A stretch of DNA of 29,060 bases from Deltaproteobacteria bacterium. Its GTDB lineage: Bacteria > Desulfobacterota > Desulfobacteria > Desulfobacterales > JAFDCJ01. The DNA is taken from positions 1 through 29,060 of the forward strand of contig JAJRVC010000393.1 in NCBI GenBank assembly GCA_024277475.1, in the 5' to 3' direction. Shown one piece after another: positions 18,256 to 25,443 of the stretch. The notes beneath the pieces are model-generated. The model did no database searches. It had not been told where the DNA came from and was given only the letters and a program-made list of their open reading frames with translations. The position numbers and the translations under genes were made by a program. Numbering within the stretch: position 1 is the stretch's first letter; each line of letters begins with the position of its first letter.

Positions 18256-18581
18256 TATTCCGGCTCCACGCGGTTTCGGTAGCGAAACCTTTCGACTTTT
18301 CCGTTAATATCAATACATGTCCAGGTAATATTATTGGTCCCCATCATGGGGATGAGCTGGGCTTTGTGATACCCCAGCTGGTAGGGCATGCGGGTCTCGA
18401 TAGCACCTTTGGGACAGATTTTAGTGCAGGACATGCAGTCCCAGCAATCCCGTAAAGCTCTGCAGTAAGCTTTCCCGTTTTTGCCAAGGGCCATTAGATC
18501 GCCCGGGCAGACCTGCTCGCACAGGGTTTCCTCTTCGGCTTTGCAACCGTCGCATTTTTCAAAATCAATTCTCGGCGGCAT
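18255..18581 (-). CDS. AprB-like ferredoxin subunit, short form
   Basis: A 108-residue protein with two [4Fe-4S] motifs arranged as in APS reductase beta: Cys10, 13, 21, 25 and Cys46, 49, 52, 56. Trp47 in CWDC matches the Trp that in AprB is placed on the electron path to FAD. A beta-rich tail (ITWTCIDINGKVERFRYRNR) follows, as in AprB. As I recall the family, true AprB is about 150-165 residues, with a long tail that wraps round AprA; that tail is absent here. A good ribosome site (GGAGG) precedes the ATG. It starts 21 bases after the AprA-like stop and overlaps the next gene by one base. I call it AprB-like, not aprB. Confidence 0.9.
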   Translation of the reverse strand: MPPRIDFEKCDGCKAEEETLCEQVCPGDLMALGKNGKAYCRALRDCWDCMSCTKICPKGAIETRMPYQLGYHKAQLIPMMGTNNITWTCIDINGKVERFRYRNRVEPE

Positions 18582-18602
18582 ATTGAATTCCTCCTCTTTA
18601 GT

Positions 18603-20354
18603 TTAAGGTTGGTAACGGTCCCCGGGAACAATCTGCTCGTAGGGCCGTGTGAACATCTCAATCTCTCCGGTTTCTCTGTTTCGCTTACTTTCTACAAAGC
18701 AGTCCAGATCGGGATCCAAATCGGGATAATCGGTTCTGGTCTGCCATCCGGCCCAGCGGGTCTCCTTTCTGTGCTTGAGATGATGCACCAGGATTTCAGC
18801 CACATTCAGCCGGTCAATCACTTCATGGGCACACATGAGATCGTGGAGGTCTTTGGCATAAAGATATTTTACCTGATCCATCAGCATCTTGAGATGTTTG
18901 AGAGCGTAATCCAGTCTCTCCTCGTTGGTCCTGTAAAACTGTGAGTATCCGCCGGCATACTCATCCATGAGCCGCTGCATTCTCTCCTCCATCTCGAGCG
19001 GAGAGACACCATCGAATTCAGGCCCTCTGAGCAAAGGGGCAAACAACCTTTCTCTTTCTTTTTCTATTTGTGATTCGTAATTATCGGAGAAAGAAACGGA
19101 TTCCATGTATTTAATGGCACCCCGGGTGGCAAGCACACCTTCTGCGGCACATCCGCCCACAAACTTGTTGGGGGTGCCGCCGGCGGTCTCTCCTGCGGCA
19201 AACAGGCCGGGAACAGTCGTCATACGGTCAATATCCACCCAGTACCCGCTGGAAGTATGCCCCCCAACGATATAGGGGTCGCTTCCGAAAATTTCTATGG
19301 GCTCTTTGGTGATATCCTGTCCCCTTGAAGCCAGAAACAAAACATATGAGGGTCGTTCGTTGAGATAATCCGTTTTCAGTTCTTTGACTTCCTCTTCGGA
19401 CAGGTGGGTGGTGTCAGCATAGCAAGGGCCACGCCCTTCAAGCCATTCGTTCATGGGAGCATTGGCCCTAATGTAACGAGGAGCCGAGTCTCCGCCCAAA
19501 TGTGCGTAGCGCTTCTCCAGGATACGTTCACCCTTGGCGTTGATGAGACTGGACCCGTACCCAACAGAGATCGTATCCACAGGACCGCAGTGATCCTTGG
19601 TACGGGTGGCCACCCAACGCTGCTCCATGAGCGTCATCTCCGCACCTTCGCGAATGCCGAGGGCATACCCGGTCCCAACGTTAAAGGGACACATCCAAGT
19701 CTGGTGGTGGGAACTGGTGGCATCAGAAGTGGGTGATTTGTAGATACCGCAGGCACCTCCTGTTGAGACAATGGTTGCCTTGGCCTTGAATACATAAAAC
19801 TTGCCGTTCTTAAGACCCAGGCCCATGGCACCCACACATGTATCCCCATCCATCAGCAGGTTGGTGGCTACGATCCGGTTATAGACTTCCGCACCAAGCT
19901 CAAGGGCCTTTTCCGCCATGATGGGTTTGAGTTGCTCTCCATGAATGGAGATGTCCCACTTCCCCCGGTATTGAATCTCATCGTCTTCGTCTCTGATGAT
20001 GGGAAGTCCCCACTCGGCCAGATCATCCACAGCTTTGTTCAGCTACCGAGCATTGCTTAGTGCCAAATCTTCCCGAAGAGGGCCGCCGCCTACCTGGGAT
20101 CGACTCCACCGAACCAGATCTTCCGGTGTCCGCCCTTCGGGAATATATGTATTGATAGCGTCCATCCCGGCTGCGGTGGCCCCGCTTCGACTGATGTGGG
20201 CTTTTTCCATGATGGTTACCTTCAAATCCGGATTCTGCCGTTTTGCCTCAATGGCGGAAAAGCATCCTGCGTTCCCGCCGCCAACGATAAGCAGATCCGT
20301 TTCAATAATCTCCGTCTGGATATCATCGAGGTTCATAGCTGTTTTCTCGGACAT
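18603..20354 (-). pseudogene. AprA-like flavoprotein with an in-frame TAG at codon 104
   Basis: A reading frame of 583 sense-equivalent codons for an APS-reductase-alpha/fumarate-reductase-type FAD enzyme, with SD GGGAGG before the ATG at 20354. The FAD site is LIVGGGNAGCF (22-32) plus SRSGATAAGMDAINTY. Later AprA-like signs are EWGLP, MEQRWVATRTKDHCGPV, EGRGPCYADT and a C-terminal RPYEQIVPGD. Codon 104 (20043-20045) is TAG, between an NAR and an LNKAV segment. Homology continues in the same frame on both sides, and there is no ribosome site before the next GTG (20030). It is therefore either a nonsense mutation, an assembly error or a recoded stop. It is shorter than true AprA (about 650). 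The neighbours are intact, which argues against long decay. Confidence 0.85.
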
Positions 20355-20562
20355 TTTTATCCTCCCTTTTGATTTGAATGTACTTGAATGCTCGTAATTT
20401 ATTTAATGAGAATTCCAGCGTCTGTGACATCACTCCATACTAATATTTTTACCATTGTCCTTTTCCTCGTTGTTGCGACCAATAATGATCAGCACCAGTT
20501 TATAGACGAACTCTCAATCTATGACCGATACATCTGATTACCCTAAAAAAACAGAAAAATTC

Positions 20563-20578
20563 TATCGGCCGGCCGATA
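20563..20578. promoter_or_regulatory. perfect 16-bp palindrome in the divergent control region
   Basis: TATCGGCCGGCCGATA, fully self-complementary, lies in the 443-base gap between the AprA-like operon and the divergent Crp/Fnr gene. It is GC-rich in its core inside an AT-rich stretch. A likely operator, although it does not match a standard Crp or Fnr site. Confidence 0.45.
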
Positions 20579-20637
20579 TTTAGCCAAAATTTTATTAATT
20601 GGAGCGCTATTATTATCTTTCTGACACGAAAAGTGGC

Positions 20638-20653
20638 TGTTTCGTATGAAACA
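20638..20653. promoter_or_regulatory. candidate Crp/Fnr-family operator
   Basis: Arms TGTTTC (20638-20643) and GAAACA (20648-20653) around GTAT. The size and symmetry suit a Crp/Fnr-type dimer, and the site lies 145 bases before the regulator gene, so autoregulation or control of the divergent operon is plausible. The specificity of this regulator is not known. Confidence 0.4.
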
Positions 20654-20697
20654 TTTTAAAGATACCGTTAATACCTCCGCAGTAATTTCGGCTTGTT

Positions 20698-20713
20698 ATC
20701 ACCCCACAGTGAT
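20698..20713. promoter_or_regulatory. second inverted repeat upstream of the Crp/Fnr gene
   Basis: ATCAC and GTGAT separated by six bases, 85 bases before the regulator start. The half-site spacing equals that of Crp sites but the half-sites face the other way. The rest of the 20355-20797 gap is AT-rich and contains no gene. Confidence 0.3.
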
Positions 20714-20797
20714 GGTATCATAGGCCGTTTAATTTCAAATGCAAAAACAGCAATTTTAATTATTAAGGGATTTACCCATTTTTTAAAAGGATAGTCG

Positions 20798-21490
20798 ATG
20801 CAAAAGGCCCAATGGCACCTGAGCGAAAATGATTTCTTCAAGTATCTCCCCAATGAGAAAAAAGAATTCATTTCTCTGTCAAGGAAGCTATACGTGACAA
20901 AAGACGAGTTCATCTTTTATGAAGGCGAACAGGGAAATGCCTGCTACTATCTTGAGGTCGGTGTTGTAAAAATTTTTCGGACAACCGGGATGGGAAAAGA
21001 ACCGATATTAATGGTCCGAAAATCCGGCGAGATGTTTGGGCTGGCTGAAATTATAGAAGGAAGGGAGAGAAAGGCCACTGCCCAGGCGATATTGCCTTGC
21101 CTGCTGTACAAAATCAATAAGGGTGACTTTGAAGTATGGGTTTCCCATAACTACCCTGTAGCCAAGCAGATTTTGAGTGTGATGGGAAAGCGTTTGAGAT
21201 ATCTCTGCGAACAAGTAGAAAATTTAATGGTCTGTGATGTAACGACTCGTGTGTTAAAGGTTCTTTTCTACATCGGTTATCAGCATTTCCTTGACTCAAA
21301 ATTTTTGAACGAACCGATTACTTTTCCACTGGGATTTACTCAGGAACAATTCGCAGCGATGATCGGTTCTACCCAGCAGACGATCAGTGAAACATTTAAG
21401 AATCTTAAACTGGAAGGGTTAATCCAAATATCCAACAAAGAAGTTACCTTTCTTAAACCCGCCGAAATAATGAGCCGCATCGAAGAATAG
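20798..21490 (+). CDS. Crp/Fnr-family transcriptional regulator
   Basis: A 230-residue regulator with an N-terminal cyclic-nucleotide-binding-type beta-barrel (about 15-130; FYEGEQGNACYYLEVGVVKIF, GEMFGLAEIIEGRERKATAQA), a dimerisation helix (about 130-165) and a C-terminal winged helix-turn-helix (TQEQFAAMIGSTQQTISETFKNL, about 180-202). It has no N-terminal cysteine set of the Fnr type, so it is not an Fe-S oxygen sensor. AAGGA precedes the ATG. It is divergent from the AprA-like/Hdr/tct operon, separated by a 443-base region with three palindromes, and is the natural candidate regulator of it. It could be HcpR-like, which in sulfate reducers responds to nitrosative stress, but I cannot tell. 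Confidence 0.93.
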   Translation: MQKAQWHLSENDFFKYLPNEKKEFISLSRKLYVTKDEFIFYEGEQGNACYYLEVGVVKIFRTTGMGKEPILMVRKSGEMFGLAEIIEGRERKATAQAILPCLLYKINKGDFEVWVSHNYPVAKQILSVMGKRLRYLCEQVENLMVCDVTTRVLKVLFYIGYQHFLDSKFLNEPITFPLGFTQEQFAAMIGSTQQTISETFKNLKLEGLIQISNKEVTFLKPAEIMSRIEE

Positions 21491-21498
21491 CTTACTAA

Positions 21499-21542
21499 AT
21501 CTTTTATCTGCGAAATTTGCTTGCAAAACCGGATAATAAGAT
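21499..21542. terminator. weak stem-loop after the Crp/Fnr gene
   Basis: ATCTTTTATC (21499-21508) can pair with GATAATAAGAT (21532-21542), with one bulge, eight bases after the regulator stop. It is AT-rich and lacks a clear T-run, so it is a poor terminator candidate. The rest of the 21491-21779 gap between convergent genes shows nothing else. Confidence 0.25.
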
Positions 21543-21779
21543 GGGTGCGAGAAACCGTACAGATCGAAGATCGCCATTTGGAATAAACTCTTAGGGATTT
21601 GATTTCTGGAGAAAAAAGACCGTAGAGATAGACATGCAATAATACTTATCAGTAGATAGTAACTTAGAGATATATCACAAAATGGTATAGACTCGATTTG
21701 AGTTTAAACTTAAATCTTGGCCCACCCCTGGCCGACATTGGTCAAAAAATGGCTATTTTGTAATCATATGATAGTGTGA

Positions 21780-22391
21780 CTAAATTTTTTTCGAGGCGAG
21801 GGCGGGTGCTGTCGAATCTTTTTTTTTAAATCGGCCAAATCTGGTATGAATCAGGTACCACGCCAGATACACCAAGACCAGTGACAGGATATACCAGGGA
21901 ATTACACCGATTAGGAGCGGGTCGCCACTGTTTGAATTGAATTTGAATATATAGTTTCGACCGAAAAGCTCGATTAGACGCTCCGGCTTAAAATATTCAT
22001 TGATATAAGCAAGTATAATGAGGATCGGTAGGGCTTTTCTAACAAGACCGAGTAACATTCCCTCAAAAAAGTAATCATAATAAACCCTGTTGAGTTCGGC
22101 CTTATCGATATTTTTTTCCATCAGCGCGCCCTTTTCACGGTCTTCGCACTCCATCGCTGCCTGACGCAAGTTGTATAAGCGCCCGAACTCTTTTCCTAAC
22201 CGACTAAATCGTTTGGTGATGATAATTCGATTCAGGCCCTTGGTGATAAATACGGTCAAGATTGCAAGGAGAAAAATAATCGGCGCCGGACCGAGGAAAT
22301 GAAGCGGAGAAAGGAGCGCGTCAAAACCATTGGCCAGGGCAATCGCCCCAATAGTAATCTTTTCCCAGATCGTGTCTAATAAAGAGTCCAT
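21780..22391 (-). CDS. three-TM membrane protein, partner of the TauE-like permease
   Basis: A 203-residue protein without a name known to me. It has a hydrophobic helix near 36-55, a charged, probably coiled-coil cytoplasmic stretch (about 58-108), a helix near 111-133, the motif ELFGRNYIFKF near 141-151, and a last helix near 159-181 followed by a basic tail. The topology (helix, coiled coil, two helices) recalls DUF106/EMC3/YidC-like insertases, but I see no diagnostic motif. It lies 184 bases after the TauE-like gene on the same strand. A decayed copy of it occurs beside a decayed tauE copy at 8667-8985, so the pairing is conserved within the genome. The TAG stop is normal. A weak ribosome site makes the start uncertain. 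Confidence 0.75.
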   Translation of the reverse strand: MDSLLDTIWEKITIGAIALANGFDALLSPLHFLGPAPIIFLLAILTVFITKGLNRIIITKRFSRLGKEFGRLYNLRQAAMECEDREKGALMEKNIDKAELNRVYYDYFFEGMLLGLVRKALPILIILAYINEYFKPERLIELFGRNYIFKFNSNSGDPLLIGVIPWYILSLVLVYLAWYLIHTRFGRFKKKDSTAPALASKKI

Positions 22392-22508
22392 AAGTTCAGT
22401 GATTCAGTCGATCGGTTGACCAGTCGGCTATTCTGCCAGTTGAAATATCAGTCCGTAGGCTTTTAAATATCCGCCATAGGCGCAATACATCGGCTGACCG
22501 GCAACCTG

Positions 22509-22544
22509 ACACGGAGGAGAGCGCAATGAAACTCTCCTCCGTGT
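22509..22544. promoter_or_regulatory. strong hairpin between the TauE-like gene and its partner gene
   Basis: Perfect 13-bp arms, ACACGGAGGAGAG (22509-22521) and its complement (22532-22544), around a ten-base loop. It starts 32 bases after the TauE-like stop. There is no T-run on the transcribed strand after the stem, so it may be an mRNA stabiliser or attenuator that sets the ratio of the two products. Confidence 0.55.
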
Positions 22545-22575
22545 TCGTGATTCTTAATATATCCCTTATTACAAG

Positions 22576-24267
22576 CTATATCCAGATTTCAATTTTGAAG
22601 AACCGGAAGAATAGGAAGAATAAAGTAGCGGCTACGATAATCTTTAACGTCTTTTCGCTGAAAAGTTTCTGAGCGCGACTGCCGAGCATGCCGCCGGCAA
22701 ATCCGCCGATGATGATGGAGATCATCAACCACAGATCCGGCAGATAGCCATTCAACAGGTAACCGATAAAGGATCCGATGCTGCTGAAGCTGGTCCCGAT
22801 AAGTGAGATCGGTACTGCCACATACATGGGAAGCGCCCCCAGGGTGGTCATTGCCGGAACTAGCAAAAAGCCGCCGCCGATGCCGAAAGCTCTGGAGACG
22901 ATTCCGATACCAAGACCCAACAAGCCAAAAAGCAACGGATTAATGGTAAACTCCTCTCCCCAGAACTTGAACCGGTAATCGGCGATACCGGACTTGACCG
23001 GTTCAATCCGCCCCATCTCCACCGATGTTCCTTCGGCTTTTGCCTTGGCCACTGCTTCATTGAATTTTTTTACCATGGCTTTGATGTTTTTACGTTTTTC
23101 CATAACTTTCGGGGTCAGCTCGTACAGGGTCCGAATGCCCATGATAACCACAAGTATGGCCAACCATTCTTTATATTGTTTCATCGGCAAGTATTGCGTG
23201 GCGTATTTCCCCAACCAAATGGAACCGATGAAAATCCCCACCCCGAAGGAAATACCCACAGGCCAAGCTACCCGTCTTTCCTTGACCGCATACCGGTAAA
23301 ACGAACCGAGGGGGGAGAACAGAGTCAGGGCCATGTTGGACGGGCGAAGCACATTGGCTGCATTCAGTCCGATGGGACCGGCAGTCTGAATAAAAATAAC
23401 CTGGAAAGCGGCCATAAGCATACCGCCGGCGACACCAACCATGGAAAAGTATGTACCCACAAAAATTGCACCGATGATAATCCAGAGCGGATTCATGTAC
23501 CGTCCGCCCAAGCTCAGCCAAAACCCGTTTTTAGAGACATTATAATCGCCGGCCTTTTCGCCGTTAACATAGACATCGAATTTGGTGTTCGGGGGGGTGT
23601 GACGAAAAGTTCTAAATGACGCCGTGAATTTTCCCGTTTTTTTGTCCAGGGAAATGGAAGTTCCCTTGTCCCAATATTTCCCGCTGGTTCCGTAGTCGGC
23701 AAGCACGCTGCGGGCGAAAATGGTAACCTTTCCCCTTTTGGAACCCTCTTTGGTAATGGTATTGATGCCGTATGCGCTTTCATGGGCGAACTTGAAGAAA
23801 CTCCATTTCTCCTTGCTGCTGATTGGACCTATCAGCGATTTGGCTTCGTCGTCCAACTTGTCGAACTTTGCCAGCTTGAACATGGTGGTCTTGTAAATCC
23901 CCGGCAGAAAAGAAGGACCACCGAAGCGCTTGCCCACCACCTTACCGAACTTGTCCGGATTGGTGGTCAACATGTAGTAGAGCACTGGAATGCTTGTATT
24001 TTTGTTGAATCCGCGCTCTTTTCCTTCCTTTGCCAACCGTTTGATTTCGTGTATCCCGTCCGTGTCTTTAGGGGAGAACACCTGCTGTGCTGCCACCGCA
24101 ATATAAAGATCTTTTCCGGCATCGATGGTCCCTTCGATAGTGACCGTATCCCCGGCTTTGTACTCGGAAGCGGATATTTTAGCTGCCGCGAATGTGCCGC
24201 CGGGAACCGCCAGCATGGCACCCAATACAATTAATAGTACAGCTACCAATGGTAATTTTTTTCTCAT
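22576..24267 (-). CDS. large TauE/SafE-family permease with an extracytoplasmic N-terminal domain
   Basis: A 563-residue protein. A signal peptide (1-27, ending TFA) is followed by about 230 residues of soluble, probably periplasmic sequence, beginning with a beta-rich segment (EYKAGDTVTIEGTID). Then come about eight membrane helices in two homologous halves: GVAGGMLMAAFQV in the first, and GIGGGFLLVPAM with SLIGTSFSSIGSFIGYLL in the second. A charged cytoplasmic loop (about 390-430) lies between them. TauE/SafE proteins are implicated in export of sulfite, sulfonates or organic acids. Ordinary members are about 250 residues, so this is a double-length form. A strong GGAGG precedes the ATG. 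It is the second gene of an operon served by a consensus sigma-54 promoter. Confidence 0.9.
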   Translation of the reverse strand: MRKKLPLVAVLLIVLGAMLAVPGGTFAAAKISASEYKAGDTVTIEGTIDAGKDLYIAVAAQQVFSPKDTDGIHEIKRLAKEGKERGFNKNTSIPVLYYMLTTNPDKFGKVVGKRFGGPSFLPGIYKTTMFKLAKFDKLDDEAKSLIGPISSKEKWSFFKFAHESAYGINTITKEGSKRGKVTIFARSVLADYGTSGKYWDKGTSISLDKKTGKFTASFRTFRHTPPNTKFDVYVNGEKAGDYNVSKNGFWLSLGGRYMNPLWIIIGAIFVGTYFSMVGVAGGMLMAAFQVIFIQTAGPIGLNAANVLRPSNMALTLFSPLGSFYRYAVKERRVAWPVGISFGVGIFIGSIWLGKYATQYLPMKQYKEWLAILVVIMGIRTLYELTPKVMEKRKNIKAMVKKFNEAVAKAKAEGTSVEMGRIEPVKSGIADYRFKFWGEEFTINPLLFGLLGLGIGIVSRAFGIGGGFLLVPAMTTLGALPMYVAVPISLIGTSFSSIGSFIGYLLNGYLPDLWLMISIIIGGFAGGMLGSRAQKLFSEKTLKIIVAATLFFLFFRFFKIEIWI

Positions 24268-24321
24268 TTCTTCCTCCTCTTCGTTTGGGTTTTAAGAGTT
24301 TTTACCATAAAAATAAATAAC

Positions 24322-24768
24322 TTAATTACTTTTCTTGTTTAGTGTGTGATATTTAACGGCCAGCCAAGCGCCGAACTCACTGCAGACGGCTCCAATGAGC
24401 AGGAATACCATTAAGTCAGACGGACTAAACAGGCTGCTCCCGATGGTATAAACGGACAACCCGATCAGTATCCCGGCGGTGATCAAGACATTTGAAATCC
24501 CGGCGCCAATCGCGGCAATATGCCTGTATCTCAGGGAAGTACGGGTTTTTTCAACCAAGGAATATCCGGTCATGGCAGTGTTAAAGCCAATCAGCCAGGG
24601 GATAAAATGAACCGCTTTAAATAGCGGCAAAAGGATCGCCAGAAATATCGTCACCAGGAGGGTTCCCCCCACACCGGTTAAAACAGCAGCAGCTGTTTGA
24701 CGCAGCAGGTAAAATTTCTGGTTCTCAAAAAGGTCCCAATTCATCAGCAAGGCAAATGCCGCTCTCAT
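24322..24768 (-). CDS. four-TM hypothetical membrane protein
   Basis: A 148-residue hydrophobic protein with about four membrane helices (roughly 25-50, 53-72, 82-108 and 114-140). A basic motif (KTRTSLRYRH) sits between helices two and three. No known domain is recognised. TGGAG before the ATG supports the start. It is the first gene of the TauE operon, 54 bases before the permease, and probably works with it. The sigma-54 promoter lies about 130 bases upstream. Confidence 0.75.
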   Translation of the reverse strand: MRAAFALLMNWDLFENQKFYLLRQTAAAVLTGVGGTLLVTIFLAILLPLFKAVHFIPWLIGFNTAMTGYSLVEKTRTSLRYRHIAAIGAGISNVLITAGILIGLSVYTIGSSLFSPSDLMVFLLIGAVCSEFGAWLAVKYHTLNKKSN

Positions 24769-24898
24769 GATTTAGTCTCCATAAAATTTAGGATTGCGGG
24801 TGTATACGAATTTGTTTCCTGAAAAAGCGACAAAAATGCAGCTGTAGCCGACATTATTACCAGGCAGCTCCATTTGGCGCACATTCGCTTCCAGCAGA

Positions 24899-24914
24899 AG
24901 CAAGCAATGTGCCA
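24899..24914 (-). promoter_or_regulatory. consensus sigma-54 promoter of the TauE operon
   Basis: On the - strand the sequence reads TGGCAC (24914-24909), five bases, then TTGCT (24903-24899). It matches TGGCAC-N5-TTGCW exactly, with the invariant GG and GC ten bases apart. Transcription would start near 24888, about 120 bases before the four-TM gene. A sigma-54 response regulator is encoded at 4831-6228. Confidence 0.8.
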
Positions 24915-24935
24915 TGCATTATTACGACTCAACAT

Positions 24936-25163
24936 CCAGAGGCTGCAAGGGGCTGCCGGTAGCAGTTTATGCTTTAAAATTAATTAGATAGGGATTAATC
25001 AACACTATTGTCTCCCGGCAGAAAAAGGATACCGCCAGCCTCTGGAGCACTTCACAGGCTGCATAAAAAAAATTGCACTACCCACTCATTATCCGAATTG
25101 CACATAATTTCAAATGGATCCCTTCATGCAGCAAAAAAAGATCACTGCAATAATAATATTGCA
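24936..25163. promoter_or_regulatory. inverted and direct repeats upstream of the sigma-54 promoter
   Basis: CCAGAGGCTG (24936-24945) recurs inverted as CAGCCTCTGG (25036-25045). AATTGCAC is repeated directly (25071-25078 and 25096-25103). TGCAATA and TATTGCA form a palindrome at 25146-25163. They lie about 50-275 bases upstream of the predicted sigma-54 start, where enhancer sites are expected. The remaining part of the 24769-25443 gap holds no gene I can support. Confidence 0.4.
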
Positions 25164-25402
25164 TATTGGTTTGCAGAGGGACGGTTTTTTGTAGAGCACG
25201 ACGGATGGGCTCGGAGAGGTGGATACAATTATCTATCTGAAAATATTAACGATTATTATGAAGTCGATTTGAATGTCCACATGGCTGTTGGGGTTTCCCG
25301 GTGGTATGATTATTGCTATTCAGGATGATCTGTGCAGACAACATTTCGGGGGGCGGCCATTGGTTGCCGTTGCCGCTTAATGGCGGTTTTGCAATATTTG
25401 CG

Positions 25403-25408
25403 TATAAT
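25403..25408 (+). promoter_or_regulatory. possible -10 box of the molybdoenzyme operon
   Basis: TATAAT, 35 bases before the ATG at 25444, in AT-rich sequence. No good -35 sits 16-18 bases upstream, so an activator may be needed. GGAGG lies at the expected distance before the start codon. Confidence 0.35.
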
Positions 25409-25443
25409 TTTGGTAAATTACCATATCTTTCTGGAGGAATATT

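Noticed and set aside
20043..20045. Pyrrolysine as the firm reading of the TAG
   Set aside because: TAG is the ordinary stop of at least six genes here, and no pyl gene lies in the window. It remains only one of three options.
18255..20354. Canonical APS reductase (aprBA)
   Set aside because: Both subunits are shorter than true AprA and AprB, the AprB tail is absent, there is no sat gene, and the operon holds a carboxylate transporter.
25008..25328. 106-codon ORF upstream of the molybdoenzyme
   Set aside because: Composition is unlike a normal protein, it has no ribosome site, and it overlaps the repeats and control region of the sigma-54 promoter.
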